From Labilithrix luteola (GTDB lineage Bacteria > Myxococcota_A > Polyangia > Polyangiales > Polyangiaceae), in contig NZ_CP012333.1 in the NCBI RefSeq assembly GCF_001263205.1, forward strand, positions 8,041,501 to 8,105,500: a stretch of 64,000 nucleotides of DNA. Direction: 5' to 3'. Below, one piece after another: positions 18,094 to 26,706 of this stretch; position 1 is the first letter of the stretch, and every line of letters starts with the position of its first letter. The translations under genes and the position numbers were made by a program. The notes under the pieces were generated by a model. It was not told the DNA's origin. It saw nothing but the letters and a program-made list of their open reading frames with translations, and ran no database searches.

Positions 18094-19965
18094 GTGCAGA
18101 GCTTCGGGCGCAAGGCCCTCTCTTCCTTGTCGTTCGTATCGTCGCTTGCGTTATCGGGCGTCGCCGCAGCAGCCATCACGTTCGTGGCAGGCGAGGCTCG
18201 AGCGCAGAAGCCTACCTCCCAGACGACCGAGTACTCCCCGTACGAGAAGGAGACCATCCGCCGCGCCTTGAAGGGCACCGGCCTGGAGGTCGACCCTTCG
18301 CCCGAGGGCAAGGTCATCGAGCGGATCGATACGACCCGCATCGAGGTCCTCGAGGACCGCGATCCTGGGCCCGAGCTGCTGAAGCCCATCCCGATCCTCT
18401 CGCCCGTCGGCAAGTACGTGACGCGCGGGATGCTCAACGCGCTGCACTACACGTCACGCGACTACGTCATCCGTCGCGAGATGCTCCTCAAGGAAGGGGA
18501 CGAGTACGTCCAGGTCCTCGTCGACGAGACCGCCCGCAACATGCGGACGAACATGCCGCTGCAGGTCTCGGTCGTCATCATCGTCCCGCTGAAGGGAACG
18601 GAGCCGGACAAGGTTCGCCTCCTCATCATCACGAAGGACATCTGGAGCCTCCGCCTCTCGTTCGATCTCTCGGTCACGCCCGGCGGTCTCGAACGGCTCC
18701 TCATCGTGCCGCAGGAGACGAACCTCCTTGGGCGGCACCACACGCTCCAGACCTCGTTCACCTACCAACCCGAGTCGTACACGCTCGGGGCCGGCTACAA
18801 AATCCCGCGGTTCGGCACCTCGTGGATCGGCGCTTCGGCGGGCGGGAGCATCTACATCAATCGCAGAACCTTCACGCCCGAAGGCTCCGGCGCCTCATTT
18901 TCGATCGGTCAGCCGCTCTACTCCACGCGAACCGAATGGGCTTGGAATACAGGCGCGTCGTTTCTGAATTACGAGTATCGCCGCTACGTCAACGCGCACG
19001 TCGGCCTCTTCGACTCCCTCACCACCCAAGGGTTCGACGCCATTCCCACCGAGTACCGGAGCCGCACGTACAGCGCTTCGGCGTCCGTGACGCGCTCGTT
19101 CGGTTGGGCCATCAAGAACAACTTCGCGCTGGCATTCAACGCCGGCAACTCGTCGTACGACCCCGGCGATCTCTCGCAATACAACCCGCGTGCTGCGGCG
19201 GACTTCGTGCAAAGATTCGTGCCGCAGGGCGAGACGCGCGTTTATCCGTCGATCTCGTGGGCCACGTATTCCACGAGCTTCCTCCGCACGCTCGACGTCA
19301 ACACGCTCGCGCTGCAGGAGGACTTCCGCCTCGGTCACGACGTCGGTGCGTCGTTCTATCCGGTCTTCAAGGGCCTGGGCTCCACGCGCAACATCCTCGG
19401 CGCGTCCGCGCACGCGGGGTATACGCTGCCGATCGGCGACGGCCTCGTCGGAGCCAACGTGACTTGGTTCTCGGAGTGGAACGAGGGGAACGTGACCGAC
19501 GCTTCGGTCGGAGCGTCGTTCGGCGCCGTGTCGCCGCGCATCGGCATCGGGCGCGTCGTCATGAATACGTCGTTTCTCAATCGCTATCAGAACTATCTCC
19601 GCGCGCGAACGCTCACCGGCGGTGACGACCGCTTGCGTGGATATCCGTCCAATTTCTTCTACGGAAAAGACTCCATCTTCTACAACCTCGAGTTCCGCTC
19701 GACGTCGATCTCCGTCGTGTCGTGTCAGCTCGGCGGCGTGGCCTTCTACGACGTTGGCGACGCGGCCGACGGCTTCAGCAACCTGCACGCCAAGCAGTCG
19801 CTCGGCGTCGGTATTCGTGCGCTCTTCCCGCAGGTCAACCGCGCCGTCTTCCGTGCGGACCTCGCGTTTCCGATCGAGCGCGGCCCCTTCCCACAGACCG
19901 GCGTTCTCACGCGCGTCGACCCCGTCGGCTTCTACTTCTCGTTCAACCAGGCCTTCGGCCCGTAG
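18094..19965 (+). CDS. Omp85-family outer membrane barrel (BamA/TamA-like)
   Basis: A 623-residue exported protein. The signal peptide ends near GEARA at about residue 37. A short domain is followed by one clear POTRA-like unit at about residues 110-200 (SRDYVIRREMLLKEGDEY; LLIITKDIWS). From about residue 210 on there is a string of amphipathic strands (HTLQTSFTYQPESYTLGAGY, TRSFGWAIKNNFALAF) that form a beta barrel. The arrangement fits the Omp85 superfamily, whose members insert outer membrane proteins or secrete proteins. With one POTRA domain visible it is not the main BamA. It starts at GTG 18094. Confidence 0.8.
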   Translation: MQSFGRKALSSLSFVSSLALSGVAAAAITFVAGEARAQKPTSQTTEYSPYEKETIRRALKGTGLEVDPSPEGKVIERIDTTRIEVLEDRDPGPELLKPIPILSPVGKYVTRGMLNALHYTSRDYVIRREMLLKEGDEYVQVLVDETARNMRTNMPLQVSVVIIVPLKGTEPDKVRLLIITKDIWSLRLSFDLSVTPGGLERLLIVPQETNLLGRHHTLQTSFTYQPESYTLGAGYKIPRFGTSWIGASAGGSIYINRRTFTPEGSGASFSIGQPLYSTRTEWAWNTGASFLNYEYRRYVNAHVGLFDSLTTQGFDAIPTEYRSRTYSASASVTRSFGWAIKNNFALAFNAGNSSYDPGDLSQYNPRAAADFVQRFVPQGETRVYPSISWATYSTSFLRTLDVNTLALQEDFRLGHDVGASFYPVFKGLGSTRNILGASAHAGYTLPIGDGLVGANVTWFSEWNEGNVTDASVGASFGAVSPRIGIGRVVMNTSFLNRYQNYLRARTLTGGDDRLRGYPSNFFYGKDSIFYNLEFRSTSISVVSCQLGGVAFYDVGDAADGFSNLHAKQSLGVGIRALFPQVNRAVFRADLAFPIERGPFPQTGVLTRVDPVGFYFSFNQAFGP

Positions 19966-20041
19966 ACGTCGCGTATCCCGTCATTTCTTCGCCATCACCT
20001 TTCGCGCGATGGTCGAAGTGCGAAGATGGAATCGCGAGATG

Positions 20042-20180
20042 GATTTCACAGGAAGCACGGAAGATCGGAAGGGGCCCCGCCTCGCTTGCGTCCTGTAGCC
20101 TTACGGTGCTCGTGAATTGCTGCGCAATTCACTCGCGTGGGGGAGTCTCGCACGCGTCCGACCGGCGCCTTCCGACGTTG
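20042..20180 (+). repeat. Inverted repeat element, left copy
   Basis: The left of two inverted, about 140-base related copies downstream of the Omp85 gene. Shared blocks, in order, are ATTTCACAGGAAG, GAAGATCGGAAGG, GGTGCTCGTGAATT, ACTCGCG, GGGAGTC and GCGCCTTCC. Inside it is a 9-bp hairpin, GTGAATTGC / GCAATTCAC at 20112-20132, with loop TGC. The arms are diverged by several substitutions and small gaps, so they are not a recent duplication. Confidence 0.75.
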
Positions 20181-20255
20181 CGACGTGATCGTGACCAACC
20201 ACGCTCCAGCAGGGCGAGCGCTCGAACGTTGGGCGCATCGCAGGACGAGAGTCGG

Positions 20256-20399
20256 TTTCGACGTAGGAAGGCGCTGTCGGTCGCGAGAGACATGACTCCC
20301 TCCGCGAGTGAATTCCGAAGGAATTCACGAGCACCACGACGCCCCATGATGGAAGTGAGACGGGGCATCCTTCCGATCTTCTGCCCTTCCTGTGAAATT
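20256..20399 (-). repeat. Inverted repeat element, right copy
   Basis: The copy in opposite orientation to 20042-20180, with about 75 unique bases between them. Its hairpin at 20308-20328 is GTGAATTCC / GGAATTCAC with loop GAA. Compared with the left copy, one stem pair has changed from G-C to C-G, so pairing is kept while sequence changed. A REP-like or MITE-like family is plausible. No transposase or coding gene lies inside. Confidence 0.75.
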
Positions 20400-20461
20400 T
20401 CTTCTGCTGGTGACGTACTGCTCGGACTTGGCAGTCTCGCCAGTGAGCCAAGAGAATTCGA

Positions 20462-20502
20462 CAAAAAGCGAAAGGCCAGACGACCTTCATCGCCTGGCCT
20501 TT
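20462..20502 (-). terminator. Rho-independent terminator of lon
   Basis: A 9-bp stem (AAAGGCCAG / CTGGCCTTT, 20471-20479 and 20494-20502) on the minus strand is followed by TTTTT. It lies about 35 bases after the lon stop codon. It separates lon from the repeat elements. Confidence 0.88.
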
Positions 20503-20537
20503 GCTGGCTATTCGGTATTTAGCCTATCGATTCGGGC

Positions 20538-22979
20538 TCACGCGTGGGCGGCGGGGGAGTCCTTGCGGGACGTTCCACCGAACACGGTGGGCAGCTCCGA
20601 CGGCTCCTTCTCGAGCGCCGCCTCGATGACCTGCTTCATGTCTTCGACGAGGATGAACTCGAGCTGCTCACGCACCTCTGCCGGAACGTCGTCCAGGTCG
20701 CGGGCAACTTTCGCGGGAAGGATGACCCGCTTGATGCCGGCCCGATGCGCGGCCAAGACCTTCGCCTTGATGCCGCCGACGGGGAGCACGCGTCCGCGCA
20801 GGGTCGCTTCGCCGGTCATGGCCGTATCGGGCTTGATGCGACGGCCGGTGAAGAGCGACACGAGCGCCGTGAAGATCGTCACACCCGCGCTGGGGCCGTC
20901 CTTGGGGACTGCGCCCGCAGGGACGTGGATGTGGACGTCTTGGCCTTCGACGACCTCGGGACGGATGCCGAGCTGGCTCGCGTTGCTTCTCACGTAGGTG
21001 AGGGCGGCGCGCGCCGACTCTTTCATGACGTCGCCGAGCTGGCCGGTGATCTCCACCGAGCCGCGACCAGGCATGCGCGAGGTCTCGACGAAGAGGATGG
21101 ACCCGCCGAAGGGAGTCCAAGCGAGACCGGTGACGACGCCGGCAATCGACGTGCGCTCTGCAACCTCGCTCTCGAACTTCGGCTTGCCGAGGTGTTTGAC
21201 GAGGTCTTCCGGTCCGATGCTGAGCGGAGTCTCGGACTTCTTGCTTCGTCGCGCGACCTCGAGGGCTGCCGCACGGCAAACCTTCTTGATCTCGCGATCG
21301 AGCTGACGAACGCCCGCTTCACGGGTGTAGTCGCGAACGATCCGCTCGATGGCCTCGTCGGTGATGACGAGCTGGTCCTCGGCGATGCCGTGATCCTTCG
21401 TGCGCTTGGCGACGAGGTGCTTCCTGGCAATGTGGACCTTCTCGTCCGGGGTGTAGCCCGTCAGCTCGACGATCTCGAGGCGGTCGCGCAGTGGAGCGCT
21501 CAGCGTCTCGAGGGTGTTCGCCGTGCAAATGAACATCACCTCCGAAAGGTCGAACGGGAGCTCGAGGTAGTGGTCGGTGAAGGTCCGGTTCTGCTCGGGG
21601 TCGAGGACCTCGAGAAGCGCGGCCTCCGGAGAGCCCGCCCAGCCGGCCGTCATCTTGTCGACCTCGTCGAGCAGGACGACCGGGTTCTTCACGCCGGCCT
21701 TGCGGAGGGCGTGGAGGATTCGGCCGGGGAGCGCACCGACGTACGTGCGGCGATGGCCTCGGATCTCCGCCTCGTCACGGACGCCGCCGAGGGCGACGCG
21801 GACGAACGGACGACCGGTCGCGTCGGCGATCGACTGACCGAGAGACGTCTTGCCGACGCCCGGCGGTCCGACGAAGCAAAGCAGCGTTCCGGTGAGGCGA
21901 GGCTCTTCTTTCTTGCCGAGGTCCTTGGCGGACTCTTCGGCGCGATCGTTCGAGAGCTTCAGCACGGCCACGTGCTCGAGGATGCGCTTCTTGATGTCCT
22001 CGAGGCCGTAGTGATCCTCGTTCAGCTGCTCGGCGATCTTGTCGAGGTCGATCTTTTCGCTCGCGCGCTTCGACCAAGGCAGATCGGCGATCAGTTCGAG
22101 GTAGTTGCGAATGACGTGGGTTTCCGCGCCCTGGCCACCCATGCTCTCGAGCCTGCGAAGCTCACGATCGGCGACCTTGCGGGCGTCGTCAGGCAGGTTC
22201 GCCTCGTCGAGGCGCTGGCGGAGGTTTGCGAGCTCGTCGTCGCCGCCGCCTTCACCAAGCTCCTTCTTGATGGCGCGCATCTGCTCACGCAGCACGTGTT
22301 CGCGCTGGTTCTTGCCGAGCTCCTTGCGAACCTCGGTTTCGATCTTGGAGCGGACCTCGGCCTGAGCCTTGGCCTCGCCGATCCGCTTCACGAGGAGGCG
22401 AATGCGGCTCGGAACGTCGGGCTCACCCAGGATTTCGATCTCCTGCGGGGCGGGAAGATCGAGCAAGGCGGCGATGCGATCGGCGAATCCGCTCGCGTCG
22501 GACTCGTCGAGCTCGATCTGGGCGAGGGCGCCACCGGCATCGCGGACGAGGCCTTCGACTTCGAGCTTCAGTGCACGGGCGAGCTCATGCGCCTCGGGCG
22601 TATCGCCGTTCGTCTCTTCGAGAAGCGTGACTTCCGCCTTGTAGAAGGGATCGGCCGACGTGAAGCTCTCGAAACGAGCGCGGTCGAGACCTTCGAGCGA
22701 GAGCTCGAATTCCCGCTCACCGCGGCGAGCAACGCTCTTCACCCGAGCGTACGTTCCGTAGGGGTGAAGGTCTTCGGAGCCGAGATCGAGCGTGCGCGGA
22801 TCACGCTGAGAAAAGGTGACGACGATGTCGCCAGGGTAGAGATTACGAAGCAGCGCGACGGAACGCGGCCTGCCGACCGCGAACGTGAGTGTGGCGCCCG
22901 GAAAGAGGACGCCGCTACGGAGGGGGAGAACGGCGACCGGAGAAATGGGGGCCGGCACACCGCTGCGAAGGGTGCTCAT
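20538..22979 (-). CDS. lon: ATP-dependent Lon protease
   Basis: An 813-residue cytoplasmic AAA+ serine protease that degrades misfolded and regulatory proteins. The N-terminal substrate-binding domain covers about residues 1-300. The Walker A motif GPPGVGKTS is at 371-379 and Walker B VVLLDEVDK at 434-442. The protease dyad is S697 in PKDGPSAGV and K740 in GGIKAKVLAAHR, 43 residues apart as in E. coli Lon. The open frame extends 20 codons upstream, but the ATG at 22979 has GAGGAG upstream and the normal Lon N-terminus (VLPLRSGVLFPG). A terminator follows. Myxobacteria often carry two lon genes, and which paralogue this is cannot be told here. Confidence 0.96.
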   Translation of the reverse strand: MSTLRSGVPAPISPVAVLPLRSGVLFPGATLTFAVGRPRSVALLRNLYPGDIVVTFSQRDPRTLDLGSEDLHPYGTYARVKSVARRGEREFELSLEGLDRARFESFTSADPFYKAEVTLLEETNGDTPEAHELARALKLEVEGLVRDAGGALAQIELDESDASGFADRIAALLDLPAPQEIEILGEPDVPSRIRLLVKRIGEAKAQAEVRSKIETEVRKELGKNQREHVLREQMRAIKKELGEGGGDDELANLRQRLDEANLPDDARKVADRELRRLESMGGQGAETHVIRNYLELIADLPWSKRASEKIDLDKIAEQLNEDHYGLEDIKKRILEHVAVLKLSNDRAEESAKDLGKKEEPRLTGTLLCFVGPPGVGKTSLGQSIADATGRPFVRVALGGVRDEAEIRGHRRTYVGALPGRILHALRKAGVKNPVVLLDEVDKMTAGWAGSPEAALLEVLDPEQNRTFTDHYLELPFDLSEVMFICTANTLETLSAPLRDRLEIVELTGYTPDEKVHIARKHLVAKRTKDHGIAEDQLVITDEAIERIVRDYTREAGVRQLDREIKKVCRAAALEVARRSKKSETPLSIGPEDLVKHLGKPKFESEVAERTSIAGVVTGLAWTPFGGSILFVETSRMPGRGSVEITGQLGDVMKESARAALTYVRSNASQLGIRPEVVEGQDVHIHVPAGAVPKDGPSAGVTIFTALVSLFTGRRIKPDTAMTGEATLRGRVLPVGGIKAKVLAAHRAGIKRVILPAKVARDLDDVPAEVREQLEFILVEDMKQVIEAALEKEPSELPTVFGGTSRKDSPAAHA

Positions 22980-23160
22980 CGAGTTTGTCTCCTCGGACGG
23001 GACGTGTGCCTGCGCCGCTCGGCGAAACCTTTTCGCCACGGCGTTGGGCGGTAAGTCGAAGCTAAGGTCGATCGACGCCTCGTCAAGGACTGTGCCTACT
23101 CGCGAGCTCGGCGCAACCGAGCGACGACTCCGAACATCGGATTGGAACGAGGAAGGCCGC

Positions 23161-24285
23161 TCAGCGTCGAAACGCTGGAGGCAACTCGATCGTGAAGCGT
23201 GAGCCGCGTCCGAGCTCGCTTTGGACGCGCAGCGTGCCGCCGAGCTTCTCGACGATGTTCTTGCAGAGCACGAGGCGAAGGCCCGTGCCTGGACTCTGCG
23301 GAGAGACGGGCACGAACGGGTCGAAGACGCCCTCCAGCTCCATCTCCGTCAGGCCTTTGCCATTGTCCTCGAACTCGATGCGGACGTTGCCTGCGGGCGT
23401 CTTGGCGGTGCGAATGACGACGACGTTCCCCGCGCTCCGAACCTCTTCGAAGGACTGCGCCGCGTTGAGGATGAGGTTGAGAAAAACGCGCGAAAGCCGT
23501 GCTTCGTCGGCTGCGACGAAGGGGACTGGCTCGACCTGGAGCTCGATCGGCGGGATCTCGCTCGGCCGTGAGCCCGCCATCGTGATGGCCGATTCGAGAA
23601 TGGCGCGGACGTCCGAGGGCGCATTCGTCTGCTGGTCGAGCCTCGAGAATGCGCCGAGGTCGCGGACGAGTACACGGATGCGGTCGAGACCCTCGCGGAC
23701 GTCCTCGAGGGCCTCGCGGACCGGCAGCACGGCCGGCGAGCGAGGATCGTCTTCGAGCTCCGAGAGGACGTAGTCGACGTTCGCGGAGATCGACATCAGC
23801 GGATTGTTGATGTCGTGCGTGACGCTGGCGACGAACTGCGCCACCGACGCCAGGCGCTCGGAGACCACCAGCCGCTGTTCGGCGAGGTGACGCTGCGCGG
23901 AGACCTCGCGGTAGCACCACACCCGGGCCGAGACCTCGCCGTCGCTCGTGATGACGGGGTACTTGGAGCGCTCGAAGATGCGGCCGTCGAGGAGCTCGAC
24001 CTCGTCGATGAACACGTGCTCGCGCGCGTCGATGGCCTGGTCGATGCGCTCCTTGAAGCGGCCGGGATGGCGCACCATCGAAATCGAGTGCGCGAGAAGC
24101 ATCTGCGTGTCGGCTTCGAAGCCCCAGCGTTCCGGGAGCTTCCACATCGTCGCGAAGCGCTGGTTGTAGGAAATGACCTCGCCCGACGCGTTCGTCACCA
24201 CGAGTCCTTCGGTGACTGTTCCGAGGATCGCACGCACGATCCCCAAGCCGAGGTCCGTGAGACCCTCCGGCGTAGGCCTCCACAT
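23161..24285 (-). CDS. PAS-domain histidine kinase
   Basis: A 374-residue soluble sensor kinase without membrane segments. A PAS domain spans about residues 15-125 (GLVVTNASGEVISYNQRF). HisKA has the phospho-accepting H157 in SVTHDINNPL, with Asp where many kinases have Glu. The ATPase domain shows the N box LNLILNAAQSF and G1 box DNGKG. The G2 box reads GTGLRLVLCKN, with Arg in the place of the usual second Gly-Leu-Gly glycine, a small oddity. No response regulator gene is next to it. It lies on the lon strand, 181 bases upstream of lon, and need not be in the same transcript. Confidence 0.9.
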   Translation of the reverse strand: MWRPTPEGLTDLGLGIVRAILGTVTEGLVVTNASGEVISYNQRFATMWKLPERWGFEADTQMLLAHSISMVRHPGRFKERIDQAIDAREHVFIDEVELLDGRIFERSKYPVITSDGEVSARVWCYREVSAQRHLAEQRLVVSERLASVAQFVASVTHDINNPLMSISANVDYVLSELEDDPRSPAVLPVREALEDVREGLDRIRVLVRDLGAFSRLDQQTNAPSDVRAILESAITMAGSRPSEIPPIELQVEPVPFVAADEARLSRVFLNLILNAAQSFEEVRSAGNVVVIRTAKTPAGNVRIEFEDNGKGLTEMELEGVFDPFVPVSPQSPGTGLRLVLCKNIVEKLGGTLRVQSELGRGSRFTIELPPAFRR

Positions 24286-24325
24286 GAGGGAGTTAACGAC
24301 CGGTGGGCGCGGCCGTGTAGGCGGG

Positions 24326-24892
24326 TCAGTAGCCGCCGACGCGATTTCCCGGCACGACGGTCGACGTCGGGTTCGTGTTCGGGAACATCTGGAGCGCGAG
24401 CTCGAGCTGCTGGCGGGTGAACGTTCCGCGCTCGTCGACGCTGTAGTCGTCCTTCTCGAGCTTGAACGTGCGCGTGGCGGTGACGTCGGCCGAGCCCATG
24501 ACGCGGAACGTGACGACGGGGGAGGTGTACGTCTCGCGCAGGAGCTGGAGCGCCAGGTCCATCGGGACCGTCACCGGAACGCGGACGGTCGTGGTCGCGG
24601 AAGAGGCGAGCCAGAGGCCGTCGCCCGTGGGGCGGAAATCGATGGGGAGCGTGTAGCGGTCGGCGATGATGACCTGACCGCGCATGGCGCGGATGGCGAC
24701 GTCGTACGAGTTCGGGTTGTAGACGTCGACCACGGACGTCATCACGACCCCCACGCTCGGCGGGAAGGCGATGCGCATCCCGCTCACTTCGGCGTGCTTC
24801 AGGTGCATCGTCGGCTTGCTCGCACACCCGGTCTGGGTGAGAGCTACAAGGGACACGATCGAAGCTAGGGTGCGGAAGGAGGGGCGGGCCAC
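24326..24892 (-). CDS. LEA14/WHy-domain lipoprotein
   Basis: A 188-residue lipoprotein (lipobox QTGC near residue 22) with a single LEA type 2 / Water-stress-and-Hypersensitive (WHy) domain. The typical pattern is visible: VVMTSVVDVYNPNSYDVAIRAMRG with its conserved NPN, then strands such as YTLPIDFRPTG and TTTVRVPVTVP. In plants and bacteria WHy proteins protect other proteins during stress. The role in this periplasm is inferred. The start is a GTG at 24892, chosen because the signal peptide begins there; upstream frame sequence is Arg-rich and unlike coding. It lies 40 bases upstream of the histidine kinase gene and may be co-transcribed with it. Confidence 0.8.
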   Translation of the reverse strand: MARPSFRTLASIVSLVALTQTGCASKPTMHLKHAEVSGMRIAFPPSVGVVMTSVVDVYNPNSYDVAIRAMRGQVIIADRYTLPIDFRPTGDGLWLASSATTTVRVPVTVPMDLALQLLRETYTSPVVTFRVMGSADVTATRTFKLEKDDYSVDERGTFTRQQLELALQMFPNTNPTSTVVPGNRVGGY

Positions 24893-25003
24893 GAAGGTGG
24901 ATTCTACCCTAGGCCGGGAAGCGCGGCGATGCCCTCGGTTGCTTTCGGGGCCGACCAAATCTGTTCGAGAATCGTGCTTGCTGGTCTAGCGTGACCGCCG
25001 GTC

Positions 25004-25810
25004 GTGCGGATGAATACACCGGAGAACGAGACCGTCGAACGGTGGGCTTGGGACTACGTCCTCGGGACGTCGCTTGCCCACAAGCTCGACCCCGGCGAGC
25101 CGCCTTCGCGCTGGGAAGAATCGCCGCCCGCGCGGCGGCTTTCGGCCCCGGGGCGCCCTTCGGAGTTGCGCGTCGTCGACCGGGCCGAGAAAACGCGCGG
25201 TCTCGCCGCACCGCTCGGTCGTGCCCGGGCGATGCACACGTTCCTGCATCACGAGCTGCAGGCGGCGGAGCTCATGGCTTGGGCCCTGCTCGCGTTTCCG
25301 GAGACGCCGCTGACCTTTCGTAAAGGTTTGTTGCGCATCCTGCTCGACGAGACGCGTCACATGAGGATGTACGCGGCGCGTATCGAACAGCTCGGCCATC
25401 GCATCGGCGAGTTCAACGTGCGCGACTGGTTCTGGCTCCGCGTTCCGGCCTGTCCCGATCCGGCAGCGTTCTGCGCCGTCATGGGGCTCGGTCTCGAGAG
25501 CGCGAACCTCGAGCACACGGCCTCGTACGCAGAGCGTTTTCGCGCCGCGGGCGACGAGGAGAGCGCGCGCATCCAGGAGGTCGTCGGTCGCGAAGAGATC
25601 GCGCACGCGCGCTTCGGGGCGCGTTGGTTTTCGGAGTTCACCGGCGGCCTGTCGTTCGATTCGTGGCGCCGCGCCTTGCCTCCTCCGCTCTCGCCGCTGC
25701 TCATGCGCGGTAGGCCTCTTCAGCGTGACGCGCGGGCGAAAGCAGGGCAGCCCGACCACTTCCTCGACGAGCTCGATGCATGGCAGCCGGTCGACTTGCC
25801 TGGGTCCTGA
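25004..25810 (+). CDS. DUF455 ferritin-like di-iron protein
   Basis: A 268-residue helical protein of the DUF455 family, which has a ferritin-like four-helix bundle. Metal ligands are visible: H-H-E-L-Q-A-A-E near residue 82, DETRHMRM (ExxH), ESANLEHTASYAERF and REEIAHARFG (ExxH), a pattern for a carboxylate-bridged di-iron or di-manganese site. It starts at GTG 25004, or ATG 25010. The last 31 bases overlap the next gene, so they are translated together. Family members have no well-established activity. The pairing with an ATP-grasp enzyme suggests a small biosynthetic step (inference). Confidence 0.8.
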   Translation: MRMNTPENETVERWAWDYVLGTSLAHKLDPGEPPSRWEESPPARRLSAPGRPSELRVVDRAEKTRGLAAPLGRARAMHTFLHHELQAAELMAWALLAFPETPLTFRKGLLRILLDETRHMRMYAARIEQLGHRIGEFNVRDWFWLRVPACPDPAAFCAVMGLGLESANLEHTASYAERFRAAGDEESARIQEVVGREEIAHARFGARWFSEFTGGLSFDSWRRALPPPLSPLLMRGRPLQRDARAKAGQPDHFLDELDAWQPVDLPGS

Positions 25811-26661
25811 ATCTCGACGCAGATCTCGAGCTCGGCGCGCGGGCTCGCTATGCGCCGACGAAGAAGGTGCTCGCGGCGATGCGTCCTCACGTCGAAGCGC
25901 TTCGCGGTTCGCTCCTGGGACCGGACGACATGCTGGTCGACGAGACGACGCCACCTGACTCGGCGAAAGCCCGAGTGGGGCGCGCGTTCTGTCCTACGCC
26001 GCGCGCGCTCGCGATTTTGCGGCGTGCGGGCGCCGTGCCGGAACCTCACCCCAACGTCGCGGTCTTGCGTGAGGTCAACGGGCGCGCGTTCTGCACGAGC
26101 CTCGGGCCCACGCTCGAGGGCGGCGCCTTCGTCACCGACTTGCACGAGGCGGTAAGGAAGCTCGAGGGCGCTCCGCCGTTCGCCGATGCCTGGCGGATCA
26201 AGCGCGCCCACGGCATGTCGGGGCGCGGGCAGCGCGTGGTTCGCGCGGGCCAGCTGGCAAACGACGACCTCGTCTTCCTTCGCGCAGGGCTCGCCGAAGC
26301 GGGCGTGCAGATCGAGCCGAACGTGACGATCGAGGCGGAGTACGGCCTTCACGGCGTTCTCGCGCAGGACGGCAGCCTCGAGCTCGGGCGCATCGTCCGC
26401 CAGATTTGCGATGCGCGGGGCCAATGGACGAAGACCGAGCTCGCCGCGCACGTGCCGTCGTCGATTGTCGCGGCGTTCGAGGACGAAGTGCGGCGGGTAG
26501 GAAAGGCTCTCTCCGAGGCCGGGTACTTCGGGCCTTTCGGGGTGGACGGCTTTTCGTACCGCGATGCGCGCGGGGAGACGCTCTTCCAGCCGCGCAGCGA
26601 GATCAACGCGCGCTACTCGATGGGGTTCGGGATCGGCTTGCGTGGAGAAGGAAAGGGCTGA
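25780..26661 (+). CDS. ATP-grasp-like protein
   Basis: A 293-residue protein with features of the ATP-grasp ligase fold. A central nucleotide-binding segment reads AWRIKRAHGMSGRGQRVV, with a Lys on a strand followed by a flexible Gly-rich loop. Near the C-terminus, EAGYFGPFGVDGFSYRD leads to the metal-binding strand PRSEINARYSMGFG. ATP-grasp enzymes join a carboxylate to an amine, thiol or imino group through an acyl-phosphate. The substrate is unknown. It overlaps the DUF455 gene by 31 bases and is followed 45 bases later by a PRPP synthase-like gene on the same strand. Confidence 0.75.
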   Translation: MAAGRLAWVLNLDADLELGARARYAPTKKVLAAMRPHVEALRGSLLGPDDMLVDETTPPDSAKARVGRAFCPTPRALAILRRAGAVPEPHPNVAVLREVNGRAFCTSLGPTLEGGAFVTDLHEAVRKLEGAPPFADAWRIKRAHGMSGRGQRVVRAGQLANDDLVFLRAGLAEAGVQIEPNVTIEAEYGLHGVLAQDGSLELGRIVRQICDARGQWTKTELAAHVPSSIVAAFEDEVRRVGKALSEAGYFGPFGVDGFSYRDARGETLFQPRSEINARYSMGFGIGLRGEGKG

Positions 26662-26706
26662 GCCGGTTCTCGGTCCGAGGCGTTTCGTGCTCTAGTACGC
26701 CTCATC

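Noticed and set aside
20101..20490. Open frames within the inverted repeats
   Set aside because: They cross both repeat arms, have no domain, and include the hairpins; the repeats explain them better.
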